This document shows positions 1-12,163 of a stretch of DNA of 64,000 bases, one piece after another. Position 1 is the first letter of the stretch; each line of letters starts with the position of its first letter. Source of the stretch: Cryptomeria japonica (Eukaryota; Streptophyta; Pinopsida; Cupressales; Cupressaceae); NCBI RefSeq assembly GCF_030272615.1, contig NC_081411.1, forward strand, positions 210,265,744-210,329,743, read 5' to 3'. Both the position numbers and the translations under genes were made by a program. The notes beneath the pieces are model-generated. The model worked only from the letters and a program-made list of their open reading frames with translations, was not told the DNA's origin and did not search any database.

Positions 1-900
1 AGTCTGCTTTTGGCCTCTTCTTCTATTCTAATTCTTAATAGGCACAAACTCATCCTTGTTAGTGGGCTCAGCCTTCCCAAGGTCTTTTCCCTTATCCATA
101 TTTGTGTCAAATGTGGTAAGAGAATTAGAGGTCGCTAGTGATATTAAAACAAGGACATTTCCTCTATAAATACTCATACTCATGACAAACTCTACACCTA
201 AAGGGTAGGGTTTCATAATCTAAATGTTGGATGTAAGACAATTTTAATTGAATTGAGAAATGGATTATTTAGATCAGTCTCTATGGAAATGCACACATAA
301 GAAGTTACCTTACAATATTGAGTCTGAGAAGCAAAACCAACCGGTTTACCCAACAACAATGCAATAGAATGATTAATATCACTTTTCCAAAACTCGAACA
401 AAAGCCAAGGAAGATGAACTGATACATGAACACTTGAGGGTATTTCCTTGTCGAAATTAAAACCCACATGCCAAGGTTTGATAAAAATCCCAACTTGATT
501 AAAGAAATATGACCCCCTCAAAAGCTCTATATTGATCTGTCATGCATAAGAAAACAACTCTAAAATAATTATTAGCAGCAACTAAGATCTCCATTTCTCC
601 TTTTGGGTTCCAAACCCTTCGTACCCAATATTCCAGGATGGGCAATAAAAGGCAAAGTCCCGTAAATTTGTAGACAATAGAATGCTTGCACTAGTACTCT
701 TCCTCCTCCAAGATCGATTTAGGTTGAATCACTAAAACTAGGTGGTTTGTGCTTCTTTCCAAATACCAATTAACTTTCTTATATTTTTTTGCACTCTTCA
801 ATGAATCACCCATCAAGTGTTTACCCTGATTCTCAACACCACTTGCCTTTGAATGCACCCTAGAGCCACTTGGATCCACTCCATGACAGAGATCAACCAT
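1..900 (-). pseudogene. LINE ORF1 fragment (DUF4283-like), broken
   Basis: Read on the minus strand in overlapping broken frames (691-900, 213-521, 28-216), this resembles the ORF1 protein of plant LINE retrotransposons, a nucleic-acid-binding protein. The middle piece has the DUF4283 layout: a Phe/Lys-rich strand (FIKPWHVGFNF), then a Leu-Pro-Trp segment followed by FEFWKSD, then LLGKPVGF and a final strand containing VCISIETDLNNPF. The first piece (691-900) fits the linker before it. A 5' portion up to 1180 may be leader. The frame continues off the left edge, so ORF2 would lie outside the window. Stops and at least two frameshifts make it a pseudogene. The family call is from recalled motif shape, not a search. 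Confidence 0.6.
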
Positions 901-2836
901 GGCTAGAGTCTCAGGGATCCTTAAAAATTAAGAATCACTAGGAACCACCATGCCAAAAACCAAAAGGTGAGGCTTACCTACTAAACCGGAAAATAAGCTC
1001 TCAAAAGAACCGCAACAATTGCCCCTCACCAAAATCAAACCCTGCCACAAAGGAAAACAACCCCAATGCAACACACAAAAGGTAATGAAGGTAAAATGGA
1101 AGAAAACATCTCTAGTATAAATTGAAAGATAGGTAGAGCAGGTACCCACTACTCCATGCACCTCCCAAGTCTTCCACAATGCAAAAATAAACCCTCCCCA
1201 ACATATAGACTCAATTATAGAAGGATCATTACTAGAGCTTGCCCTAGCAGGAAATTAGGAATGCCAAAGCATCGCTCTCCATTGTTGCATCAAATAAAAT
1301 TTGAAATTAATGTCATCTTTATTCTAGTAATTAAAAATGTATTATTCCGATTATGTCTCATGATCATGAGGCAAACATGTGGCCATCCATGAAATGTATA
1401 TGATGTAGTGATGTTGAGTCATATAAAATATTATAATAAATGGGCTTTTCCTTCTAGAAAAGGTGCCTATATCAAACTACAATTAATTTTAAGTGTTTCC
1501 AAATATTTATCTATGGATATTGATTATTATTATTCATCATGCATGCATAAACCTATTAAATAATTATTTGTTTATTAATGCTATTACTTATAATAAAAAT
1601 ATGTATCTTATCACTATGGCAATATTGTAATAATAATTATGTTCTTTAAATTGATCTTTCTGGGTATAAAACCTTCCTCCTCTTTATAAGAATATAAGTA
1701 TAAAATCCTCTTCTCAAATTTAAAATAATTTGGGCTTTTGAATCAACATTCTCTAACATAGAGTCAATAGTTTTTCACATTTTTTAATTTGTAAAAAAAT
1801 AAAAGGTTGAATTTATTGAAAAATAACCTTTCTACTTTACAAAACATTTTTACAATAATATCATTTTTTTGGCCTTTAACTCCATGATGATAATTGATAA
1901 AGACAATTTTTTTATATATATTTTATATTCTTCTCACTTCCCCAAGTTCAAACATGTGCATGGTACCATAATAAAAAAAATTATGATTCCTCAATGAAGA
2001 ATTTATTCCCTTCCCAACCTCCATAAATTTATTATTAACAAGAGAAATATAGAAGATTTACTAATTGAGTAACAACCTTTACTCAAAATATCTACTATAA
2101 GCTACCTCAACTTAGAATATTCATTGTATTCTATATTAGTATCTTGGCAATATGTTCTATACAACGTAAGAAATTTGATTTTTTCTAAAATTATGCTCTA
2201 AAATAATCATTATATTTTATAAAAATGTTTAAAATAAGATCCCAAATTTTCTATCCTATTACATTATTTGTTTGTAATTTACAAAGATACATTTTATTTT
2301 CTTATGTTCTAATATTTTACACTGTTCCTTCAAATTCCAAAAAACAAATTTACTTATCAACATTTAATCACTTACATAGTACTATTAGATGTTAAGAGAA
2401 ATTGGGGGGATCAAAATTCCAATGAAATCTAAAAAAAATTGCTCCTAGTAGGTAGGTGAAGAGAGGTTCATGGACAATTATGTTTTTGGACGAAATGAAA
2501 TTTAGAGAAGTTGTCCTCGAGTGGTCTCATGCAACAATATATTGGTGCTTGCATAAAATTTGAAATTATAGTTGGAATGATTGAACTTGTACTATAAATT
2601 AAAGTAGTGTTGCATCGTATCCTTTGGAAGCTATTTTTGTCATCTAGAATCACTTTTTTTATATCTATCAACTTTTGTAGGACACTATATGCTAGAATTC
2701 ACACTTGGTTGTTTCTAGTTTTTGTTTACATTATCTGATCACTTCAAGGTCATGCATTTGTTAGATTCATCAAGTGGTATCTCCTTTTATGGCTTCCTGG
2801 TAACTCAATAGAACATTGTCATTCCTCGATTGTTGT
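901..2836. other. AT-rich spacer, no gene recognised
   Basis: No supportable gene. Up to about 1180 the minus strand holds a short open stretch (928-1179) that could be the 5' leader of the LINE fragment on its left. From 1400 to 2450 the sequence is very AT-rich with short homopolymer runs and no coding signal on either strand. 2450-2836 has short unrelated open stretches only. Confidence 0.5.
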
Positions 2837-2985
2837 TGTAATGCCCACCAAAATACCCTAGAGAAATATAATCATCTAACTAACAAATAGAGATTATTTA
2901 AAATAAAAACATCATTATCTAATGTAACATAAATGACTAGATTACTCAATGTATTAAACATGTATATATATAACTACAATGCATG
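2837..2985 (-). repeat. 3' LTR start of element G (left copy)
   Basis: This is the part of the left LTR that still aligns with the copy at 5857. It begins TGTAATGCCCACC, the complement of a CA-ended LTR terminus. The LTR must extend further right, but the two copies diverge beyond recognition, so its end is not called. Confidence 0.55.
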
Positions 2986-4890
2986 CATACAAAATAATGG
3001 CAGATATGTTAAATAGGTTAGAGATTTGATAGATTTAGTGCATTCTCTCAAAGGTTCATCGCATTCGACTCGAACTTTGATTATGGACTCAAAAAAAGAA
3101 AATTGGAGAATATGAATCAATTTAGGATACATTAAGGGCTTTCTCATGATATAAATTTAACTCAAGAAAGACACAAAGAAACTCTTATAGCTGAAAAAAA
3201 TACCCATAAGGAACATAGAATCCAAACACGACATTAGATAGCAACACATACAAAGAAAATTCACGACAATCACTAGTAATATATACAATCAATATTTCAT
3301 TTCTTTTAACTATGTAAGTGCTTTTATGGTATAATCAATTCTCCCAACCCCTGCAACCAATCTTATGCAGACATAACGCAAACAAGCTTTAAAAATTGAA
3401 GTACAAGGGGAATGAAACTCCAACCTAGAAATGGAAGAGAAGATAAATGTATTCATTGATTCACAAGAACCTAAAATACAAGCCAATCAAAGAATCCACA
3501 ATCCAGGTCTAAAATCCAGTCAACTAAAATCAATGTCTAAAATCAACTCTTCAATAAATCATAAAAATGCATCCAAAAAGCCAACTCCCATGAAATCATG
3601 GGAGGCTCAATGTATAGAAAATCAAAGAAAAACTCTATAAATATGTTGGCCAATGAAAATACTCAATTAAAATATGTTTCTTACCAACCTTTTCCAAATA
3701 TCAAGGTAAGAATAATAAAATTATATTTAATTAACATACCCAATATACTCATCTAATCATAAAATAGGGTAGGTAGAATAAATAATTATTTAATAACCCA
3801 AAGAAGGAAAAAAGGAAAATAATTATATAAAAAACTAATTAAATAATTAAACCAAGACACAATAAAATATAAAGGCCCAAATAAATATTCAAGGAACAAC
3901 TATATAAATAGATAAATAACAAACACTAACATAAAATCATTAATTAAATATAAATCCAAAGGGTATACATTAATAATAATAATTCCCAAATACTCTCAAT
4001 AATATTAAATATTAATGCCAACTATTAATTTTATTTATTATTATAAACTATATAAAATATTTAATTTACTAATAATTTAATTAATCAAATATCACAACTC
4101 CTCAAGACAATGCAATAATAGATACCAACCACAACTCAAACTAAGGCACTAACTAACAAGGATATCAACCTAGACCTAGTATAGAATGTGATTTTATGTC
4201 ACCTCGGATGAACTTTCCATTGGGATAAGGACATGCTGAGACCTGTGAAGCTAGGTGGATTCGATGTCTCGTGCCTGCAAGCATGTCACCACTAATACAC
4301 TTGCAATAATATATACAATAACATATATCATTAAATAAATTGACAAGTGAGAGTGAATCATAACATCATATCATGCTCATGAAAGAAAGGTATGGAATTG
4401 TTCCTAATCACAACTGCAGTAGCAAGACAAACTTGACAACCAAGCACTTTCATAATCATCAACTCAATCATAGTCATGAAGTGAGGTTAGCACATCATAA
4501 GATACCATCAAATATCATATAAAAAGAGTACATACACATCATCAATATGAGTCTATCATCACAATACTGTTGGAAACTATCTTTGTTAGAGTTTTGTTGA
4601 GAACCCTGTACTAACTAAGAATCCTAAAAGTAAATAACATATTTATTTGATATAATCTCTATCACCCCATGACCTATCTTGGTGTGTAAAATTCTGATTT
4701 TAAGAACTCTCTTTCTGCTAGAAACGTTAACCTTTAGATGATGGAGGGTAACTCCTAGAAAATCCTGATACCTATGACTATGCACCCCTCACAACCGATC
4801 ATGAAGTGAAAGAGCCAACATTATACACACTAGGTGTACCTCCCAAAGCGAAAGTAAAGTTCTCCTCAACTAATAACACCTTTTCCACAA
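2986..4890. other. Element G: rest of 3' LTR and non-coding interior
   Basis: AT-rich and without a supportable gene. The open stretch at 3431-3640 is low-complexity and has no recognisable family. A more GC-rich block of about 95 bases at 4200-4295 stands out from the surroundings. It could be an old LTR or regulatory segment of the same element; I cannot assign it. Confidence 0.4.
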
Positions 4891-5682
4891 CTACCTCCAT
4901 AGTATTGGGTTTGGAAACCTAAACTCCTCCACCCATGCAGTCACTAAGACCTCTAACAAAATGCTACACCAATATAACCTCATCATCCATGATCCCAATG
5001 TACTGGTTAAGATAAAGAACTTATGCTCATATTTCTCCACTATCATATTTTTCTGCCTTAAATCATGAAACTCATATGCTTTCCTTTGCCTCCAAAGATC
5101 TGACAAGAAACGAGCATGACACAACTCCAAAAAAATCTCCCTTGAAACTGTCCCAATACTAAATGTAGCTTCTTCTCCTCCATATGCCACCAAGTAGAAG
5201 CAAAATCACAAAGATGCATAATCACATACCTAACCTTGGTGTTACTACTATATGGATGTATAAAAACACCTACCCATATCCAAGAGCCAAGTCTCCACCT
5301 CCAAACTATTGCTAGTACCATTGAAAGTGGGAGTACAAGACCCGAGAAGATCTCTCATATAACTCTCCACAATCACATCTGAATTTGGTATTGCATCATC
5401 TCTCCTCTGAGGAAAATGTGAATGCTTCATGACTCACTCATGATACTCAACTCTATCGTGGTGACCATAATGATGACACTCCACCTATTGATTCTCCTCC
5501 AGTCTCAAACCTAAGTGACCAAGAAGCTTGTAAAGCACATTAAACAACTATAGAATTGCACCATCACCCTAATGATCCCATTGTTGTTCCTCATGGTTTA
5601 ACTCTTCGTAAACCTAAGGATGAGGATCCCATTGAGTACCCATATGACCACCATGTCCATGACTGCTACCTCTAGCAGTCAT
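4891..5682 (-). pseudogene. Ty3/gypsy gag fragment of element G
   Basis: Read on the minus strand from an ATG at 5682, the protein is a retrotransposon gag (capsid precursor). The N-terminus is His/Gly-rich. After several stops come PTFNGTSNSLEVETWL and a strand ending FASTWWHMEEKK, then a segment with FLSDLWRQRKAYEFHDLRQ and KYEHKFF. This order (F-x-G, E-x-W-L, A-x-x-WW, then F-x-x-x-F) is that of the retrotrans_gag domain. Two frameshifts (near 5250-5300 and 5150-5190) and upstream stops break it. The zinc knuckle expected after the capsid is not visible. The primer site and 5' LTR lie just upstream (5843-5857), which supports the start region. Confidence 0.7.
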
Positions 5683-5842
5683 TTTGACTAACCAAGACAC
5701 AAAAGGAAACTATAAGGTAAAATCTAGGGCAACTAGTGCAAGAAAACATCTAGCAGGGATAACCACATGGCTAACCCAATCTATAATTATAATAAGAATA
5801 TTGGGATCATATAAAACTAGAGTACCCAGTGTATAAACATGG

Positions 5843-5854
5843 GCTTTGATACCA
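5843..5854 (-). other. Primer-binding site of element G
   Basis: The minus strand reads TGGTATCAAAGC, matching the 3' end of an initiator tRNA-Met apart from common variation. It lies two bases inside the LTR terminus at 5857. Confidence 0.7.
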
Positions 5855-5856
5855 GA

Positions 5857-6700
5857 TGTAAAGCCTACCAAAATACCTTAGAGAAATATAACCATCTAAC
5901 TAACATATACATTTTCTTTTGTTTTAAAATCATTACCCAATGTAACGTAAATAACTAGATCACTCAATGCATTAAACATCATGCACCATTATCCACATAT
6001 TCAATTTAAAACATAATCATAAAAATAAATACGCAAGTGAAAATAAACATCAACTGCATCCCCTAGGCTATCTCGACGCTATCACTTAACTAAACACAAT
6101 ACAATAATATTCACTGTCATATTACCAAACCATTTATCCATTAATCCCTTAATGTTCATTTTAAGATACCAAACCAAATGTTCCTAATACCCATTTTTCT
6201 AATCTTAATATTATCATAAAATCATCGATCTATTTCTAATATTAACTACCATTTATCTAATTCATTTCTCTATAGCAATAGGAATCAACATAACATTAAT
6301 TACACAACCATTCCAAGAAATTAAGCAATAAGGAGTAACATTTTTTCTTACTAGTGACATATACTCATAAATCTAATTCATCATCTTTCCTTTAATGTTC
6401 AATATATAACATTCATTAGAATTACAATAATGATAACAACCTTGTACATCCTACTCCATGACATATGAGTATAAGATCTTCTTATTTCACAATATATAGT
6501 TTCTCCAAATACAAGTACCTCTATCACACAAATTCTACAAAATTAAATGCCACATGAATCATGATACATCAATCTGCTTCAAGAATTCATCCTTAGTTGA
6601 AGTAATAAAGAATCCACATCCATGAACAAGAGAATCCAACAAAGAATATCGCAATGGAAGAAGGCATCAAATCACCTGACCATGTGGAAACATAAGGAAT
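5857..6700 (-). repeat. 5' LTR of element G, truncated by element A
   Basis: It begins TGTAAAGCC next to the primer site and matches 2837 onward for roughly 140 bases. The rest to 6700 is AT-rich without coding potential. Element A begins at 6701, so the outer LTR end is missing here. Confidence 0.5.
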
Positions 6701-7176
6701 TGTTATTATATTGAGCCTAATTAGAGTCAGAGGTTAAGTTTTCCCTACTTCTATTGCCATGGTTTCCCCCATATTTTTTGATAGGGGTTTGGGGGTTGTA
6801 CCCTGAAGACGGGGTCAAGGGGAAGTTCCCTTTGTGTGGTCCAAGAACAACACTAGGTGTTATTTTTCTATTGGCTGGCATGTTGTAACCCTAATTTTGT
6901 AATCGACATCAGTCTTGATAAAAAGGCTAAACGTTGGGGTTTTCAGTAGAAAATTTTGTAGCATTTTTTAACGGTATTGACTTGCAAGGGGATTGTTGTT
7001 TGTAATCGGTTTTGATGGATAGTAATATTGGACTCTTTATTTGATGGATGTAGCCCGAGATTTGGTTAACCACATTAAATATTGTCTCTTTGTTGTTATT
7101 ATTTTTTATGTTTTTCATTCTTGTGTTTAATGTTTATCTACATATATTTGATATTTTTTGCATGCAATTCCTAGCA
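6701..7176 (+). repeat. 5' LTR of element A
   Basis: It starts TGTTATTATATTGAG and ends ATTCCTAGCA, right before the primer site. The length is about 476 bases. The end is fixed by the primer site; the start is inferred from the TG dinucleotide, since no second copy is in the window. Confidence 0.6.
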
Positions 7177-7178
7177 AG

Positions 7179-7190
7179 TGGTATCAGAGC
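7179..7190 (+). other. Primer-binding site of element A
   Basis: TGGTATCAGAGC, the usual initiator tRNA-Met primer site of plant copia elements, two bases after the LTR end. Confidence 0.85.
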
Positions 7191-7261
7191 TTGTTGTGTT
7201 TAATTATCATCTATGGGAAGATCTCACGGTTGACTAGGTGTCTCATGGTTAAGTGGGAGCA

Positions 7262-8018
7262 ATGGTGAATGAGGGTAAATTGAAGGTAGAAAAATTTAAT
7301 GGGAAAAACTATCAGTTATGGAATATGCAGATGGACGATTATATCTATCAGAAGGATTTATGGAGGTCATTGGAAGGAAAAACCAAGAAAGGTACAATGA
7401 GTTTTGAGGATTGGAATATTTTAGACAGAAATGCACTACCGACCATTCATTTGTGCTTGTTACCATCTATAGCATTCAATATAATAAAAGAAACAACAAT
7501 TGCAAAAAATGATGTCGACACTAGCTAAATTATATGAAAAACCCTCAGCATCAAATAAGATATTTCTCATGAAGTGTCTATTTAATCTAAAAATGATTGA
7601 AAGTGTATCTAGGAAAGATCATTTAAATAAATTTAATATGATTACCAATTGGGTGACTTGTCTAAAGGTAAATTTTGATGAAGAAGTTAGAACTCTCTTG
7701 ATATTATATTCTTTTCCTGAAAGATGGAATAGTTTGAAAATAGCAGTTATTAACTCTATTTCTAGTTCAAATACCCTAAAATTTGATGATTTTAGTCGTG
7801 TTATTCTAAGTGAGGAAATTCATAGGAAAAGCTCAGGTAGATCCACATCAGGTAGTGTTTTGAATGTAGAAAGAAGGGGCGGACCAAATGAGAGAGGAAA
7901 TGGTTCTGAAGATCATGGGATGTCGTGAGGAAAATCAAAGGATAAGAGATCCCAATTTAGAGGACCAAATGATTGCTCATACTGTGGGAAACCAGGTCAT
8001 TTGAAAAAATATTGTTAG
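7262..8018 (+). pseudogene. Copia gag of element A, frameshifted
   Basis: Gag starts at ATG 7262 with VEKFNGKNYQLWNMQMDDYI, the conserved N-terminus of Tnt1-type gag. The first frame ends at 7528. The continuation is in another frame from about 7500 (STLAKLYEKPSASNKIFLM), so one frameshift lies near 7500-7526. The capsid part runs to about 7830 and a basic tail follows. After a stop at 7926, a CCHC zinc knuckle reads CSYCGKPGHLKKYC (about 7977-8018). The protein would coat the element RNA in cytoplasmic particles. It is clearly dead in its present form. Confidence 0.85.
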
Positions 8019-10265
8019 TCTCAAAAAAATCAAGGAGACAAAGAAGAAGGTAATAAGGAGGCAAATCTGGTAATTAATAAATTTGAAGAAGATACTTTGA
8101 TTCTTTTCCTAGGTAATGCTAATGGTTCATGAGTTTTAGATTTAGGGGCTTCATTCCATGCTACACCGCATATAAGTTATTTTCTTGATTATGTCCAAGG
8201 ACCTTCTGGGATGGTTTATTTGTGAGATAATGAACCATGTCAGATTGTTGGAAAGGGAAGAATTTTGATTAAGGTACATAATGGGAATCATTGGCTACTA
8301 CAAGAGGAAAGGCATGTTCCAAGGCTAAGTAGGATTTTAATTTTAGCAAGGCAACTAGGTGATGAAGTTTGCACAGTTACCTTTAATGATAAAAAGTGTT
8401 AGGTTTCAAAGGGTTCTTTGATAGTAGAAAAAGGTGTAAAAAGTAGGCACCTTATATCTTTGTACATGTTATATTTTTCCTTCTACTTTAGTTTGTTGTA
8501 GAGAAAACCCAAACACATTCAGGAATAGTTGTCGCGGGTTTGTAGGAAGAAACTAAAACCATTGCTATGGGCTATGACACAACAATATGGCACAATAGAC
8601 TTGGTTATATTAGTGAAAAAGGTATGAAGGTACTTCTTTTTAAAATGGTTTTAATGGGTTTGAAATGCATTAATATGGATTTTTGTGATAGTTATGTGTA
8701 TAGAAAACAAAAGAGAGTTAGTTTTCTCAAGGATGGGAAGTAAAAGAAAGATGAAAATTTAGAGTTTGTGCATACATATGTAGAAGGTTGGGCTCAAGTA
8801 TCTTCTCTCGGTGAATCTTGGTATTATGATACATTCATAGATGATGCAACTAGGAAGGTTTGGATTTACTTAGGTAGAAATATAATATATTTTGAATATT
8901 TAAGAAATATAGAAGCTTGGTTGAAAATGAGATAGGTAAAAGATTAAAATATCTTAGATCTGATAATGGTGGTGAGTATTGCAGAAAAGCATTTAATATT
9001 TATTGTTCCATTAGTGGAATTTGTAGGAAGGAAATATTTCCAAGAACTTCACAAGAAAATGGATTGGTTGAGTGCATGGATAGGACAATAACGGGTCATG
9101 CAAGGATAATGAGATTTCATGTTGGGCTACCTTTAAATAAATAGGAAGAAGTTGTCAATACTATTGTATATTTAATTAGTAGAGGTCCTTTAGATTCTTT
9201 AGGTTGTAGTATTCCAGAGGAAGAATAGATAAGTAAGAAGGTGATTTATTCTTGTCTCAAAACCTTCTAATATGAGGCATATGCACATGTAGAATCTAAA
9301 AATATAACCAAACTGGGTGAAAAATCAAAAAGATGTATTTTCATTGGATATGGCATTGATTTATTTGGTTATAGGCTTTGGGATGTTAAAAATATAAAAA
9401 TTATGAGAAGTGGGGATGTCGTATTCAATAAGAAGGTTTTGTACAAAGATTAGTTGCAACAACATGAGAAGAAAGAAAAATATTTTATTATGCTAGATGA
9501 TATTCCAGATAGTGATGTTCTAGTGGTTCCTCATGCTCCGCAACAAAAACAACCAGAAATACCACAAACTCCAGTTAATGTTAGATGGTCAACAAGGCCA
9601 AGTAGACCTCCTAAAAGTTTCTCTCGCTGTTTGTATTCTATTTTTTTAATAGATTCTATTGAACCAAAAGGATATGATGAAGCTATATAGGTGGATAAAA
9701 AGGTTCAATGGGGGCTTGCCATGAAAGAAGAAATGGACTCCATGCATAAAAATCAGATGGGAATTATGTAAGTTTCCTGCAAGTAAAAATGATTTACAAC
9801 AAATGGATTTAGAGGCTGATAGATGAATATGGAGGTAAGCATAGATTTAAATCTAGGTTATTTGTTGAAGGACTTGCATAAAAAAAGGGCATTGATTTTT
9901 CTAAATTTTTTCTCTAGTTGTTAAGATGACTTCTATTCAAACTGGTTTAAGTATTGTAGCTACTGAAAATTTGCATTTGGAACAGTTAGATGTGAAAACT
10001 ACCTTTCTCCATGGTTATATGCAGGGGGAGATATATACAAAATAGCCCCAAGGATTTGAGGTCAAAGGTAAGGAGAAATTAGTGTGTAGATTGCAGAAGA
10101 GTTTATATGGATTGATATAAACACCTCAAAAATGGTTCTTGAAATTTGATAGTTTTATGGTTGACCAAGGCTACAACAGGTGTAATTCTAACTATTGTGT
10201 TTATTTTAAGAGGTTGGATTATGAAAGCTACATTATTTTATATTTATATGTTGATGACATGCTTG
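8019..10265 (+). pseudogene. Copia pol of element A, part 1 (protease, integrase, RT)
   Basis: In order: a protease remnant with DLGASFHAT near 8140, where the family has DSGA, so the residue after the catalytic Asp is changed. Then comes a GAG-pre-integrase segment with IWHNRLGYISEKGM near 8590. The integrase core has YLRSDNGGEY (about 8950) and NGLVECMDRT (about 9060). The RT N-terminal half has LDVKTTFLHGYMQGEIYTK and SLYGLI. The YVDDML catalytic box lies at 10249-10265, exactly where element B is inserted. Numerous stops (for example 8219, 8401, 8934, 9142) and frameshifts break it. Part 2 is at 17269. Confidence 0.85.
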
Positions 10266-11735
10266 TGATAGTTCTGATACTTAATATAAGTACAGATCCA
10301 ATAACCAACAAGATGAGAGGGGGGGGGTGAATCATACAAACTTAATCATCAATAAAAACATCAGATTCAACCTCGGTAACATATATATTAGTCATATAAC
10401 CAAAACTATCAAACATGCAAACTCAAAAGCATATGAACAATATAAACCTCATAACACCAGATTTAACGTGGAAACCCAAATAGGGAAAAACCATTGTGGG
10501 ATTTCGGACCCACTAAGAAATATACTCTTCTAGAGTATGCTCAGTTAAAAGAAAATCCTATTAAATATTACAAACACATTGCTAGATGTGACCTGGTTAA
10601 GCGATTTCCCTCAGATCTGTTAGGATATTCACTTTATTAGAAGTGACCTTGTCAAAGGATTTCAAACACTCAATCAGAATATTTCTATCACTTTCACAAA
10701 ATAACAGTAATAAAAATCTATCTACAACTTCACATCTAAAATGCTAAAGCAGATTCTTATTTGTTCACTACAATTTAGACATAGAACTAATCTTGTCTAT
10801 CTGCTGGGCTTCTATACTTTATTATTCTAATAGGTCTTCAAGCTTCTATGCTTAATAATCACTACGTAGCATCCCTGTGCATACACTTGCTGGCATACAT
10901 TGTTTATCAATAGTTTCCTATTTATAAACAATTAGGTAACTGCTTAATCTCCTTGATCACATTTCCCATGATCAATCATAGCCATCAGATCTTCAAACTT
11001 GTCCAGGTTCAATGCATCTTTCGATCTAAAAATGTTTTACCTCACCTTGGAACTTGCATAATAGTCTTTGAACTTGTGCTAGGGTATTGCGGTTCAATGT
11101 GAGCTGTAGATCTTCATGTCGACTTTCCATTGCCTTAGATTTGTTAACAAACTTCTTCCATTGCTTACTAATCATCGATCCACTCCAGGTCATCAACTTC
11201 TTTCATTAAATACCACATGCAAACATTTAATGCATTCTGTTATAGTTTGGTTACAACTCGGTAACAACTCGGTGAATACTAAACTTCACTCGATAGACAT
11301 TCCGCCTTCATTAATCGATAACGATAACCTTAGGGTTTATCGACTAGGTTCTTTGCTTGATAACATAGTATAGTATTAACCTTTACATTTTACAACATAT
11401 GTATGATGTTAAAATAATCTAAAACATCATGATCTCATCATTGTCTGACTCGGTAGTAGTTGCCCATTGAATACCTTATTCATCCCTTTATTCATCATAT
11501 TCTTTCCTATGTCTTTTACCGACTTCTTTATAATCTTCATATCATACTTCTCAAGATATGGCAACATCATACTGAATTAGAAAATCAATTTCTTGACATC
11601 AATGACAAAATAATAATATCAGTATAGTAAAACATCTTTATTCAGTTATATCCATAATCATCAACAACCTTCTCAATATCCTTATTGAAATGCTAACAAT
11701 CTCTCATTGTTTGTTATAATGCAATATTGCCAACA
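10266..11735 (-). repeat. 3' LTR of element B (1470 bp)
   Basis: It begins TGATAGTTCTGATAC and ends TTGCCAACA on the plus strand. It aligns along its length with 15717-17263, apart from two blocks found only in the right copy (about 16131-16190 and a repeat of the GGGTTTATCGACTAGG unit near 16850). The 3' end region carries the G-run GAGAGGGGGGGGG at 10315, the complement of the C-run shared by all copia LTRs here. Confidence 0.95.
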
Positions 11736-11747
11736 ATCTCCCCCTTT
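11736..11747 (-). other. Polypurine tract of element B
   Basis: The minus strand reads AAAGGGGGAGAT directly before the LTR. This is the usual primer for second-strand synthesis. Confidence 0.85.
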
Positions 11748-12163
11748 GGCATTGATGGCAAAACCAATTGATTTGACCTTAAGATTCAGATTGCTGTGAT
11801 TCTGAAATGCTGAAATGCTCTCCCCCATACATTAGACTTCTCATGTTTTCTTAGTCTTCTTTCCAATCTGTAGTCTGCTCTTCTCCCCTTTCATAGGTAT
11901 TCTCCCCCTTTGACAACAATGCCAGAAAGAAAAGAACTAAAACATAATTTGTTTCTGTAAGAAGTGATTTCCTGCTGTTGTGTATCAACTGAGTCTCGGT
12001 CAGAGAATTTGTCTTCAATTCCTGTTCCATGTAATATTCTCTATATTATTGCCAATATTAATTCTAGTACACTTTTAGAAAACATCCTAAAGTGTATAAC
12101 TCAGCATCAACTCCCAAAAGATATTCAATAGTGTCATCAGATTGATGCTTTCACTGAACTCGG

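Larger units (their letters stand above)
2837..6700 (-). mobile_element. Ty3/gypsy element G, degraded, minus strand
   Basis: A direct repeat beginning TGTAATGCCC (2837) and TGTAAAGCCT (5857) matches clearly over about 120-140 bases; both copies share the CCAAAATACC, AGAGAAATATAA and TAACTAGAT-type blocks. Immediately left of the right copy (5843-5854) is the reverse complement of a tRNA-Met-type primer site (TGGTATCAAAGC). This fixes the right copy as the 5' LTR of a minus-strand element. Only a gag remnant lies between them; protease, reverse transcriptase and integrase are not visible. The right LTR appears cut at 6700 by element A. The outer limits of both LTRs are unclear because they have diverged. 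Confidence 0.6.

Noticed and set aside
10315-10330. Long G run (and C runs near 15770, 36840, 42450, 43030, 49895) as possible assembly error
   Set aside because: The runs occur at the same relative place near the end of LTRs in independent elements, so they are part of the LTR, although their exact lengths may be unreliable.
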